Below, piece by piece: positions 47,436 to 58,200 of a stretch of 64,000 nt of DNA. This stretch comes from Magnolia sinica (lineage: Eukaryota > Streptophyta > Magnoliopsida > Magnoliales > Magnoliaceae), in assembly GCF_029962835.1 (NCBI RefSeq), contig NC_080578.1:102279759-102343758 (forward strand), in the 5' to 3' direction. The notes under the pieces are model-generated. The model saw only the letters and a program-made list of their open reading frames with translations, did no database searches and was not told the DNA's origin. How positions within the stretch are numbered: the stretch's first letter is position 1; every line of letters starts with the position of its first letter. A program made the translations under genes and the position numbers.

Positions 47436-50400
47436 GAATTGACGATGTTATTTTGTTTCTTAATGGCAGGGTTTCTAACATTCGTTCCCTCCTCAATCTT
47501 ATCTGGCAATACGAAAGGGCCTCTGGCCAGAAGGTTAATATCTCCAAAATATCTTTCATTGCCCCAAAAAAGATGCCCACGTGCTGATCTCATAAGCTGT
47601 GCAATTTGACGGGTTTCAGATAAGCGTCTCTCCCTTCAACCTACCTCAGCGTCCCCCCTTTCTAAAGGTCGAATCCCTGGCGCGCTCCTTCATCAGCTCG
47701 TTCAAAAAATCATTAGTAAGTCCAAATCAAACATGTTCTTTCCAGCATTCCCATCCACATGATATCTGCCATTAGCATCCCGAAATCTGTCATGAGAACA
47801 TTTGAAAAAGCTATAGCTAACTTCTTTTGGGGTAGTTCGAATAGAGGCAACAAGGGACATTGGGTCAAACGGTCCACCTTATGCACCCCCTGCCCCGAAG
47901 GGGGCCTCGGCATTACAAGTCTTGATGATATCAAGCGAGTTTTCAAAATTAAAATGGGCTGGCAGCTGCTACAGGGTAACTCTTTATGGGCTACGTTGTT
48001 TTCAGCAAAGTACCTTCAGAAGCTTATGGTTTCAAATGGCGTGAATGGATCAGTTATTTCTCATAGCTGGAGGGAGATATTCAGAGAGCTGCAATTTATG
48101 CTTCAACACTCCAGATGGCTCGTTAGAGAGGGGAATGTAAATTTCTAGACCCAGAATTGGACGGGCAGAGGTCTGCTCACTGGTGCGGCTGTGAGACGCA
48201 TCCCACACCACCTGTTTTCGACCCTCGTCAGGGACTTTTTCTCCCACCTTGGCTCAAGGAATCTGACTGAAATCTGCCACTTCATTTCCCCAGTAGCAAT
48301 GCACATTGTTTCAACCACCCTTGTTGCTCTCTCGAACAAGGCAGACCAGCTGATTTGGGACCTCTCCACATCAGGAAAGTTCTCTATCAAATCCGCTTGG
48401 AATGGGATTAGATCGCATCAACCAGATCTCAGGTGGACCATGGGTCTGGTGCAAGGCCCTCCCTCCAAAAATGGCCATCTTCGCTTGGAAAACAATCCAC
48501 GAAGTAGTACCGGTCGACTTGGCTATCCAGCGAGTTGGCATTGCATTGGCATCTAGATGTGAATGTTGTAGGACGAGCCCCTCCCATCGAACGGCCCTTC
48601 CATCTGCCTCCTTTGCTACTCATCATGGGCCCGGGCACCCCCTTCCCAGTCGGCAATCCTATCAGCATAACAGAGTCGAGCAGCTCATTTCTACTCAACC
48701 CACAATTAGGGGGCGGTGGAAGACCTGGACCACCTTTTCAATTTCAGTGTCTTTACAGATAATGTTTGGGCCCATTTCAGCAGACTCTTTGGCATGGTCA
48801 CCCCTCCCCATCGATCCACCTTTCAGAGAATTCAGATGTGGACCTCCAGCACCAGCAAGAAGTCAAGAGTTTCTTTCCTCTCCGGTCTCACCCCAAGCAT
48901 CATCATATAGGAGATTTTGATTAGCCGGAACAAAGCCCGATTTGAGGGCCACACCATGTCTATCAATCAGATTATCTCCAACGTTTCTAGCTAGCTAAGA
49001 GAAATTAGATCTTCCATCCCTATTTGACGCAGGGGAGGACGTGAGGTCGAGCACCGTCTTCCTCAAAAGGATAACTATTCCGAATCCATGGAACTTCTCT
49101 GGACTCCTCACAGAGACTTCTCGAATCCACGAGGAAAGAAAGCAGAAAATAGAAATAAATTCTAATAAATTCGAAATTGATTGATGAATTATTAAAAATG
49201 AGTTCACAACCCTTTAAATAAGGGTACCAAGCAATGGGAAAGAAATCAGAATCAAACTATAACTCAAACTCCTAGAATTCGTGACTTACTATAAATAGTA
49301 AACTTACTATTTATAGACGGTCGTGATGTCTACTAGTGCGCAAGGTTTTCGGCCAAAAATAGTAAGTGTCCTATTTGGCTTCACCAAACCATTCTCCTAA
49401 TTATTCTAAGCTCTTTTCACGTTGGGCGCAACTCCTAAAGCCCGACAGATGAAGAGTTATAATCAAACTAAAACTTACTATTTATAGTAAAAATGAAATT
49501 AAAATAGGGAAACGACCGTCGATCAAGGGGTTTTTCACAATTCCGGGCTGCGCAACCCGGCATAGCAGGGTTGGTTGGCTAAAGTAGCTCGTTCTACTCC
49601 AAAATTATATATTTTACGTCAGATAACTCATTCCGGATTGCAAGATACGCCCGATCTAAGGTCCGATGGTCCGGATCACTTCTGTCGTCGACCGGGCCTT
49701 TTCTGATCCATCTTGGCCATGAAACTATTTGCGACCCGCTCTACATCACTATTCCAGATAGAAATTCCATGGCGGACTCTATCATTCTCCAGACCCTCAG
49801 GATCTTTAATGTTAAGTTGCCTCTCGTTAGCAAACCCATCATTGTCAGATGGTTATGCCCAAACTGAATGTGGATGGTTCCTCGAGGGGGAACCCAGGGG
49901 AGTGGTGGTGGGGGAGTTTGCAGGGACCACTATGGGAAGCTCGTCTTTGCGTTCCACCATCATTACAGGCATTCTACTAACACAACCGTAGAGGTACAGG
50001 CCATGCTAGATGGCAAAACGATCTGCTCAAATCTAGGCCTCTCCAACATCATTGTTAAAACTGATTCCAAGATTATTGCCAATGCGGTAGTGGAGCTTCA
50101 AGCCCACAACTCTTGGAAGATATGGTACCAGTTGGGAGCTATCCAGCAATTCCAGCGGACTCTGAATCTTTTGTTCAATCACATCTTCCAGGAGGGGAAC
50201 TCTGTGGCGAACGTCCTGGCGAGGCTGGCCAGTGATGGATGCCCAAACGAAATCTATGGGTCCCTTCCAGATCTTCCTCGTCTCGTTCAGGGTGCCCTTG
50301 CAATGGATAGGGCTGGCATTGGGGCCATTAGGAGTGCTTGATCGGGCTTGCGGAGGCCTATATAGTGGCAGTGGTGTCCCCAGTTTGGGCCAAGGTGTCT

Positions 50401-50568
50401 CTTCTTTTTTCTGGTGTTCTTTTTGTGTATAGCTTGAGGTTATATGATAGGTGGGATCTGCCCCCTTTTTGTTGGGTCCTGCCTGAATGGCTGTATTGTC
50501 TTATGATTAATGAAATTTTAGTGGCAAGCGTCCACTTTCCTTTAAAAAAAATAAAAAAAATTTTAAAA
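47436..50568 (+). mobile_element. LINE, 5'-truncated in the reverse transcriptase, with a lone LTR inside
   Basis: A 13-bp target duplication, AGAATTTCTAGCG (47423-47435) and AGAATTTTTAGCG (50569-50581), bounds it. It starts in the reverse transcriptase after its catalytic box (FLNGRVSN-like). It continues through ISIPKSVMRTFEKAIANFFW and GGLGITSLDDIKR to a broken zf-RVT at 48190-48900. The RNase H lies at about 49850-50341 (KLNVDGSSRGNPG, KTDSKIIANAV, GNSVANVLARLAS). An A-rich tail lies at 50543-50568. A family-2 LTR splits it between zf-RVT and RNase H. Confidence 0.88.
49063..49748 (-). repeat. Lone family-2 LTR, copy 2, inside the LINE
   Basis: It is about 95% like 28135-28811, ending CTCTACATCA. 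LINE coding sequence resumes on the right, so this is a lone LTR with no internal region. Its start is worn and a target duplication is not convincing. It contains a 28-bp palindrome around a TATA motif (49289-49316). Confidence 0.75.
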
Positions 50569-50581
50569 AGAATTTTTAGCG

Positions 50582-50704
50582 AAATTTCAACATGTCAATC
50601 ACAAAGGTCAACCTGTTAAAATTATGCTCAATTTTGTCGATTTCTCCTCAGGCTTCTTCCCGTCCATGTGTGTTTGGAATGTGCTTAATCCACATCCTAC
50701 ATTA
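50582..50704 (-). repeat. 5' LTR of the LTR element, right part
   Basis: It continues the LTR from 47435 across the LINE insertion. It aligns to about 43985-44111, including GGCTTCTTC and CCATGTGTGT. Confidence 0.68.
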
Positions 50705-50785
50705 GTAATCAGAAGAAAATGTGATCTTAAAGCTTACTTCTGGAAAAACTCTTACACTAAATAATGTTCTACATGTGCGATTGGT
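50705..50785 (+). mobile_element. Older copia element: fragment right of the nested LTR element
   Basis: The plus strand has copia protease-side similarity (the TSGKTLTLNNVLHV type region, in worn form). This places it just downstream of the fragment at 43425-43532. It then fades. Confidence 0.5.
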
Positions 50786-51529
50786 GCGATGCTTTAAGGT
50801 GTGGTGTGAGTGCATGCGTGCGTGCGCGAGTATACTTGCAATTCTAAAAGTTTTTATTTTTGTTACCTTTTGAAATTTTGTTTTACAATGGTTGATCAGA
50901 ATAGTCATTTGTTTTGAATTTTTGAATAGAGCCAAAACAAAAGGTTTTTCTTTTTCAAAAAACCCAACAGTCATGACTGGTGGCAGGGGTGTGAACACAC
51001 CCATTCGAAGCAACCTTTGAAGTCTATATAAGAGACTTCTCTGGTTCTAAATTTAAAATCAATTTAATCTTTCAACTCTCTTTCTCACATCAAATTTCTA
51101 CAATGGTATCTGTTGGTTTATCTGGTTCAGTTTTTCAGTTAGGCATACTAAGACGTTTTAGGTTTTCATATATCGGGTGTGCCGATGTGACGAGACAACA
51201 TTCGAGGGTATCATGGAGGTTGATTGTCCAGTATTCATGTTGCACTACGGGCATCATCCAAAGGAAGGCAAATCAATTTCAAGCGGAATGGCTTTCATCG
51301 CACCTCGAATCAAATAAGTTTTCTAAATTCTTTCTTATTCAAATTTTTAATTTTATTTTAATTTCTTTTTACAATTATTTTTAAATTCTAAATATCCATA
51401 ATTAGGGATTTACAAATCCAAAATTCCTACACAGTTGCCCCACTTGTCACAGATAAAGACCCATACATACTTTTCAAAAATGCCTTTATAATAAGTATAA
51501 CAGGGATAAATGTAAATTTTCACTTGAGA
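50786..51529. other. Non-coding stretch, possibly part of a worn LTR
   Basis: It contains TGCATGCGTGCGTGCGCG and a TATA-like GTCTATATAAGAGAC near 51021-51036, followed by pyrimidine-rich sequence. That fits a promoter, perhaps of an LTR. No gene or LTR partner is found. Confidence 0.35.
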
Positions 51530-52140
51530 TTCATTGACATTTATATAACAAATAATAACAACAACAACATAACAGAAAAAATTGTATTATGAAATATTTA
51601 TGTTTTTTTTTTTTCTTTTTGAAATGGACTGTTGCCACAATTTCATTAATCACATAAATATACACCCTTTCGGGTGGGACCCAAACAAAAAGAGGCAGGC
51701 CCAACCTATCATGTAGCAAACAAGGAAAAGATGAAAAAGCAAACAGATGCTGCACATCAGGGACTAGGGCGGAAAACGTTAGGCTTCCCTAATCGCGCCT
51801 AGACCCACCCTATCGAGGAAGATCAGCCCTCTGACCTGAGGCGGAAGCTCACCGAAGTGATCGAATGTCGAAACGGATTGGGAGCCACTCCCTAAGCGGG
51901 CCAAATAATCAGCAGGGGAATTGCCTTCCCTGTATGTATGCACAAAGAGAAACTGCCCTCGGAGTCTTAGACTATTGATCTTATTAAGCCAGTAGCACCA
52001 TTTCCAAGCTGGCTGAGAATCCTCATTCAGGACGTTAATGAGTAACTGCGAATCTGATTCGACAACCACCCTGAAATATTTATGTTTAGTATTTCCTCCA
52101 TCCCATGATGATTAACACCAACAACAACAACAATAATCAT
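51530..52140. repeat. 3' flank of inhibitor gene 2, paralogous to 18540-18975
   Basis: ATTCATTGACATT, an AACAACAAC run and ATGAAATATTTATG match the flank of gene 1. The array has only one or two units here. A LINE at 51606-52071 splits it. Bases 52088-52250 continue collinear with 18960-19080. Confidence 0.85.
51606..52071 (-). mobile_element. Short LINE insertion (RNase H end) with 16-bp target duplication
   Basis: TGAAATATTTATGTTT occurs on both sides (51590-51605 and 52072-52087). The uninterrupted form is seen once in the paralogous flank near 18622. A T-rich tail at 51606-51616 leads to a minus-strand RNase H end (VVESDSQLLINVLN, YREGNSPADYLARLGSG). It is 466 bp, 5'-truncated, with one clean frame to LGAIREA. 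Confidence 0.92.
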
Positions 52141-52255
52141 AGGTAGAAAAGGAAAATAAAAAATCAGCATGGTTGCACTTATCATGCACAAGTTGGACCG
52201 ACTAATTAAGAAATATCATGAAAATCCTTGATATTTGATGCAACGAAACGCCAAC

Positions 52256-52792
52256 TTAAAGAAGCGAAACGAGATCTAAAGCAGCAGAGCAGAGCTGGCC
52301 GAAAGCTTCATTCTTCTTAGTGAAAGGTATTTTCAGGTCAAACTCCTTGAACTCTTGATTGCATGTGTCAGCGGCGTTTATTGCCTGACCCGCATATACT
52401 TTGGCATTTTTGTAGTCTTTGGAGTCCATTGCTTGTACTGCTTGCTGGAGCCCATCGATTGCACCACCATACAACTCGGTACAACTCTCCAAGGCCCGGA
52501 TCGTCGCATCATCAACGCCCTTCTTCTTCCTACGTGAAATAGATAATTTATATAGTTTGTTAGCATCTGCAAGCGCAATCTCGAGTGCTATCTTCGCGAG
52601 GCCGCACTCGTTGGCGGTGAAGCTGCGGGAATCGGTCCTGAGAGATTTCACGCATTGGTTGTATTTCGTGGTGCGCTTGCAGGTCTTACGGAGCTGTTTC
52701 ATGCCGTATCCGCCCTGGGATTTGGAGGCGTAGGACTGAGAGACGAGGAGGACGATGAAGAGTAGGAGAAGCTTGAAAGGAAGAGTCGACAT
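52256..52792 (-). CDS. Plant invertase/pectin methylesterase inhibitor (PMEI) family protein, copy 2
   Basis: The 178-residue protein has a signal peptide (MSTLPFKLLLLFIVLLVSQS, then YASKSQ) and an inhibitor domain from about residue 30. The conserved cysteines are at 38, 47, 104 and 144, with the same spacing as copy 1. Two more are at 63 and 168. Motifs are LRKTCKRTTKYNQC, ALESCTELYGGAIDGL and ADTCNQEFKEF. It is clearly a duplicate of 19182-19766: both have a single exon, similar 5' and 3' flanks, and the same orientation about 33 kb apart. The frame runs 15 codons further upstream. I chose the ATG at 52790-52792 because it opens the signal peptide and aligns with copy 1. The expected role is secreted inhibition of a cell-wall enzyme of the invertase or pectin methylesterase class, with the target unknown. 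Nothing in the sequence suggests it is dead. Confidence 0.9.
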   Translation of the reverse strand: MSTLPFKLLLLFIVLLVSQSYASKSQGGYGMKQLRKTCKRTTKYNQCVKSLRTDSRSFTANECGLAKIALEIALADANKLYKLSISRRKKKGVDDATIRALESCTELYGGAIDGLQQAVQAMDSKDYKNAKVYAGQAINAADTCNQEFKEFDLKIPFTKKNEAFGQLCSAALDLVSLL

Positions 52793-52872
52793 TTTCATTA
52801 TGTTTTTTATTTTTTTCGTTTTCACGTATACAATCACACGCTACCAATGCATGATGGACGAGGGTTTTGCGT

Positions 52873-52907
52873 CTTTATACAGTAGTGCCTGGGGGTGGTG
52901 GCACGTG
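52873..52907 (-). promoter_or_regulatory. Core promoter of inhibitor gene 2: TATA box and G-box
   Basis: On the minus strand GTATAAAG (52873-52880) is the likely TATA box, ~80 bases before the ATG. CACGTG (52902-52907) lies just upstream. Position and surroundings match gene 1. An ACGT core also lies in GTTTTCACGTATAC near 52820, as it does near 19785 in gene 1. Confidence 0.7.
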
Positions 52908-53039
52908 CTGAGAGGGGAAGAGAATCCGTGTTTGAACCGGTCGCGTAATTTCATTCTCTGGTGCAGCGCGATTCAGGCGGCCTTTGTAAACGGATCTAGA
53001 GCAGTTTACAAATATCGCCGAGATTTTGAAAATCTCATT

Positions 53040-53420
53040 ACCGAAGGAGTTAACAGTTGATACTGCGAGTAATGAGTTAGCTACTGGACGGTGCTCTGTG
53101 GGTCCAACATGACGTGTGTTTTATCCACACCGTTCATCTATGTTTTTCAGATCATTTTAATCGACACGAGACCAAAATTGTGACATTCTCAAGTGGACCA
53201 CACCACAACAAAACTGTGGTGATTGAACGCCCACCGTTGAAAACTTCCTAACGCCAACTGTAATATTTATTTGCCATCCAACCTGATCATTAGGTCCTGC
53301 AGAGTTTGATGAAGGGAAAGAACAAATATCGGCTTCATCCAAAACTTTTGTGAGTCCCGTGAAGTTTTTTTACGGTGGGCGTTCAATCACCGTTGTTTGC
53401 GTGGTTCCAAATCATGATGC
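53040..53420. repeat. Diverged MITE-like repeat upstream of inhibitor gene 2
   Basis: The phrases GGTGCTCTGTGGGTCC, GTGTTTTATCCACACCG, TCAAGTGGACCACACC and GGCTTCATCCAAAACTTTT place it in the same broad family as the elements at 19906-24221. Ends and target duplication could not be fixed. Confidence 0.55.
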
Positions 53421-53439
53421 AGTCGGCTAGAACATTAAA

Positions 53440-53990
53440 ACAACCATACTAACCGGGATGAATCTTATGACATATCACATATAATTTTAGACAGGAGAAG
53501 CTACTTTTACTTTAGCCAGTCAACCTGCTATGCCGAGTTTCTCATGCCACCTTTGTGAGATTCCATCAAATTGATGGTCGAAAGTTTATTTTATGTTCAT
53601 TTTTAGTTTAAATAGTATGTTTTAGTGCAACCATTACTTTTGATAGTATTAGGAGTCGTGCCAAACCTGAAAAGGACTTTAAAAAATCAAAAAAAAAAAA
53701 ACCTGGTTAGGCCAAACCGGACACTTACTATTTTGGGCCGAAAATCATGGTTTAGTACGAATCATGACCGTACATAAATAGTAAGTTTATTGTTTATTTT
53801 TAGTAGGGAGTTTGAGTCTAAACCTTCATCTTATGTTCGGGTTCACTGTTTAAAGGATAGTAATTTTTTTTATCAATTAATTTATTTCAAATTGTTAGAA
53901 ATTATTTTTATTTTCATCCCCATGGGATTTGAGGAATCTTTATGGGGAGTCTTTTTCGTTTTTATTTTTATTTCTATTTCAAATCTTCTC
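53440..53990 (+). repeat. Diverged family-2 LTR, opposite orientation
   Basis: Read in reverse complement, it follows 28135-28811: a pocket with CTTTAGCCA and GCTATGC, then GGGCCGAAAATCATGG, AAATAGTAAGTTTA, ATCAATTAATTTATTTC and GAGGAATCTTTATGGGGAG. Identity is much lower than between copies 1 and 2, so it is older or from another subfamily. Confidence 0.6.
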
Positions 53991-53994
53991 TAGC

Positions 53995-55190
53995 TAAACC
54001 GTCATCCGGCCCGGTCGCTTCTCTCCTGCCGTAGATGAACTCAATGCAACCCCTTTTCCCTTGACTGTCTATCCTGGAGATCCAGTATCACCATTTCCAC
54101 ACAGTCTGAGACCTCCCCTTCGTGGCATTCACAACAAAAATCGAGTCTGATTCTACCAGCACCTTTGGGAGCCTAAGATTTTCACACACAATCAGGCCGT
54201 CATACACCGCTCTTAGCTCCACGTAATTGTTTGTCCCCGGCCCATAGCCAATGAAAAACGCGAATAGAATTAGGTTCCCTTTTGTATCTTTAAAGTGGCC
54301 TCCTCCTCCAGATGCCCCCGGATTCCCTCTAGCTGACCCATCCACATTTAATTTGGCCCAATGCACTCCTAGTTGTATCCATTTAACTGTTTCGAATCCC
54401 TTCGCAGGAGGCATACTCGTGGTCATGCCCAATTCCTTAAAAATTAACGAATTACCAGCGATGTGGTCATTGGAGTTGAGGACCCCTTACACAACCTCCC
54501 TAACCACTGCTTGATTTGGTTAATAACAAATGACACTAAAGGAAGTTTTCCATCAAATATCATTGAATTTCTAGCCTTCCAAATCTCCCAAACAATCAGG
54601 CTTGGAGAGAGACGATATAGCTTCGATAAGACTCCACCAGGGGGATGCGTAAGCCACCAGTAAGATAATCTTTCTTGGACCGACAGATGGCTGGGGAGCA
54701 TAAGGCCAAATAGGGTGCTAAAATACTTCCAGATAACCTCTACCATTTGACCGTGGATAAAACGATGGACCAGCGACTCCAAATTCGGTCCGATCCAACG
54801 CTCCTCTTCATAACAGACACATTTAGACGCTATACTAACTCTTCTCCTAGATCGTTTCATCCACCGGGATTGCCCCCTACATCAGCCTCCAAACGAAAAT
54901 GGTGATTTTCGAAGGCATTTTCGAGTGCCAAACCCACTTAGCCCAGCCCCTCCGATGCCCGCTCACTTTGCACACCTCCCAACCAGACTTAACTGAGAAC
55001 CTCTCTGACGAAGCATGCGACTAGATACAAACATCAAGCTCGTCTGAGGTGTAGAAACCTCCCTGCCTGATATGAGCCAACACCTCCTTCGAAAGAAGAT
55101 TCACTGCCGCCGACGATGGTAAAATATCCTGATTCCCTAGGAAATGCTGCACTTATAGCTCCTGGATGTCCGCTGGAATCGACTGAGAGG
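53995..55190 (-). mobile_element. LINE fragment: zf-RVT and RNase H first half
   Basis: On the minus strand the zf-RVT part (about 55140-54450) shows ILPSSAAVNLL, SERFSVKSGWEV, WHSKMPSKITIFVWRLM and LIVWEIWKARNSMIFDG. The RNase H start lies at 54432-54088 (AKLNVDGSARGNPGASGGGG, VELRAVYDGLIVC, VLVESDSIFVV). The 3' end and poly(A) tail are missing where the LTR abuts. It has at least two frame changes or stops. Confidence 0.8.
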
Positions 55191-55429
55191 CTAGCAATAA
55201 TTGGGATATATGTTATCGAATCTCAAGGGCGAGATTCTTCTTTAAGGGGGGTAGACTATAACAACCCCAATTTTGATAATTAGTGGAATACATTTGTACG
55301 CCCAAAATATATACGTTTCAAAGAGAAAGTAGTGAATGAGTAGAAATACTGTAAAATGGATATTCTCGTTTCTATTAATAATATGAGTGTGGAATCTCGA
55401 GGACGAGATTTTCTTTAAGGGGGGTAGAT
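55191..55429 (+). mobile_element. Gypsy 3' internal end with two polypurine tracts
   Basis: The phrase CGAGATT..TTCTTTAAGGGGGGTAGA occurs twice, at about 55228-55257 and 55398-55428. Each copy is followed by an LTR-like start (TATAACAACCCC and TGTAACACCC). AAGGGGGGTAGA is the polypurine tract typical of plant chromovirus-type gypsy elements. Confidence 0.65.
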
Positions 55430-57605
55430 TGTAACACCCTGTACCTTTCTATAATCGGGTGTTACCATGGAAATTTAATTTAGTTTACAAGCGCATGAGA
55501 ACACACTTAGATTACACTACACATCATCATATAATGATTCATAATCTGTCCACCTCAACCATTTGATTTTGACTTCGAATACTCTCAATACATTCATTAG
55601 GTATAAAGTCAAACCACTTTGAATGGGCCATTAGTTGCTCGTAATAGGAGTTCGTCATAAACGATTTTCTGACCCGTAATCTAAACTAGCAATTGAGGCT
55701 TACGAATTCATATCTATACACTTTAAATTCATTTGATCGCAAGGATGAACCAAACCTAAATGGTTGTCTGAAGCTAATATACATAACTTTTCAATCCAAC
55801 CATATGCAAGGCAACTCGCTTAGTTGACCACAAGATCAATCCATGAGGAGAAATCTTTACATGTAATTAGGCATAATGGACCCTATACCTGACTTAAGCC
55901 TTTAGATTTGAATCAATGGATCTGGAAATGATCTAACCACGAGGTCAACTTATATACTCAATCATACAATAATCCAACTGTTGAGGCATGTGCTATCGCA
56001 CCTAAGTACTTCGAGATCAGCCTATAAACTCAACCGTGTAACAATCTAACCATTAAGAGTAGTTTGTATCCATTGATCAAACCGTCCATCAGTCGATATT
56101 AAAATAGACCATCACATCCTTAAAGAAATTTATTTCTAAGATCTCAATCACTTTGATAGACAGGTATAGCCACAATTTCACTAAAAAATTATAATAAAAT
56201 TCATAATCAGGAAATATGGCCCATTTATATAATAAGAATCCTAAAACTTATGATACCTACCATGAAGTGTAGGTCCCACATGTTAAATACACAGATAAAT
56301 AATAACAATAAAGTAAAATAATTTATAACCAAGTAACAAAATACTACACTAATATATTACATTGAGGAATTCATAGTAAAAACATATATATCATTCCCTT
56401 AAGGCTTTTTGACCATCGATTTTCAGATTTGAACCGATCCAACTGTCGGATCAATGATAATTGGCAGTTAATGGCCACATTTCAGTCAATATGGCCCATT
56501 TAAGCTTTGGATCTGCCTCATATTCGATCTCCCACCTTAAATTCGTATTAAGAAAGGGTCTGATGGACCGGATTCATCAAATCCGTCACAGGGGCCTCAC
56601 ACTAGTGGAGCATGTGCACCGAGGATACGTACACTCACAAGCACAGAAATGTCCAGCTCAGTCAAACTGGGTTTGACCCGTGCTCTCCCAAAAAAGAGAA
56701 ACACTTCTCTCTTTCGTCCCGCGCATCTGCGATTTAAACGAGTAACTGCCGTTTGGCTTCAAGCGTGGCACACCATCACGGCTATCGTACTGATCCGAAC
56801 CGTCCATCACGTTCACAGAACATACTTGACCAAAAGCCCATGAGCCCCACTTGTATTTGACCACGTGTTTATGCACAAGCACGAGCTCAAGAAGAGCTGT
56901 GCGTGCGAATACTTCCGAAAATGGAAACCGTTTTCTTCCATCTAGCTGGCGTTCGCACGCACCCTCCCCTTGTGTCCTAGCCCTACACCTCAGCGGATCT
57001 CAGCCATACAGCCAAGCCAGCTCTAGGGCGTCCTTTGCAATGAGAAAACCGCCGCCGCAACGAATAACTCGAAACCCACCGAGTTTTCGTAGTTTTCCAT
57101 CCAAAAGGTGGGCCCCAAAATGATCAGTGGATCCATCTAACCCGTACAGAATCCACTTATCGTTCGATGGGCCCGTGGATCGAAAACCACCATGGACGAC
57201 CGTGTCATCTTCTCCAACAGCTAAGAAAACCCATCTCTCGTAAGTGGACCCCATCTTTCAATCTAAATCGCTCATCTAGTGGCTTATAACCATGGACGGT
57301 CATCCAGATGTCTGGATTGCAGCCAAGCACCTCGGATTCTAATTCATCTCCTTGAGAACTTACCTGCCCCGACAACAAAAATGTAACTAATCTCAGGATT
57401 AGTTGCCGTCGAAGCCTTTAGAGGTTGATTAGTATAACCTTATAAAAGGCTGCCTTTTAGGGTATTCTTTCCAAAGAGGGAAAGCTAGAGAGAGAATGAG
57501 AGAAAGGAGAACGAGGGCCCAGGCCGAGTCCAGAATTACTTCCGACCTTCCTAGCAGAGAAAGAGAGAAAGAGAGCTAGAGACGAAGAAGAGGAGAGAGA
57601 GAAGT

Positions 57606-57608
<3 letters not shown>

Positions 57609-57653
<45 letters not shown>
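57609..57653. repeat. (GA)n microsatellite
   Basis: About 22 GA units lie within a wider purine-rich stretch (57478-57610) just downstream of the TATA-like motif. Confidence 0.93.
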
Positions 57654-57654
<1 letters not shown>

Positions 57655-57659
57655 CTGGG

Positions 57660-58200
57660 TTGTTACTGTCGAGTCGGGCGGACTCGACTCGCTGAGCTAG
57701 CGGCTTGGACTGTCCAGATCCACTGCTGGACGTCCCAGCAAGGAGAAAAGAGAAGGGAAGCAGAGGAAGAAGAAATGAGAAAGGAGAGGAAGGAAGGCTG
57801 TCGAGTCAGGTTGACTCGTTGTGTCCAGTTGAGTCGAACCGAGTCAGCCTGATCGAGTCATCCCTGGTTGAGCTTGGGGCAGATTCTGAGTTGTGTAGTT
57901 CTTGGCCTTGTTACAAGAAGAGAAAAGAGAGAAGAACAAGAAGGAAAGAAAAGAAGAAGAGAAGTTGGCGAGTTACTGACTCGATTCGGTTCAATATCGA
58001 GTCAGGTCTCTAAGTCACTGACTGGTCAAGTCCACACTTTGCTGGAAATTCCTTGTAAAAGATGATAAGATGAAAAGAGAAAGGAGAAAATGAGAAGAAA
58101 GGAAGAAAAGAGAAACTAGGAAGAAGATGTGATGGTGAGTCGAGTTGACTCAACCGAGTCGACGTAGCTGAGTTGTTTTTCATCCTTTCCTCGAATCAGG
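57660..58200. repeat. Clustered GAGTCGACTC-like motifs in a purine-rich leader
   Basis: Motifs built on GAGTC and GACTC recur more than a dozen times (GTCGAGTCGGGCGGACTCG, GAGTCAGGTTGACTCG, GAGTCGAGTTGACTC, CCGAGTCGACG). They are separated by runs such as AGAAAGGAGAAAATGAGAAG. Many copies pair into small palindromes. Confidence 0.7.

Noticed and set aside
50850-51384. Possible small host gene with TATA box at 51021-51036
   Set aside because: The 93-codon frame at 51103 has no recognisable domain and the surroundings look like a worn LTR. It is left as unassigned.
57705-58065. Arg/Lys-rich frames in the purine-rich leader
   Set aside because: Composition reflects AGAAAGGAGA-type repeats. There is no conserved domain, and the region reads as an LTR leader.
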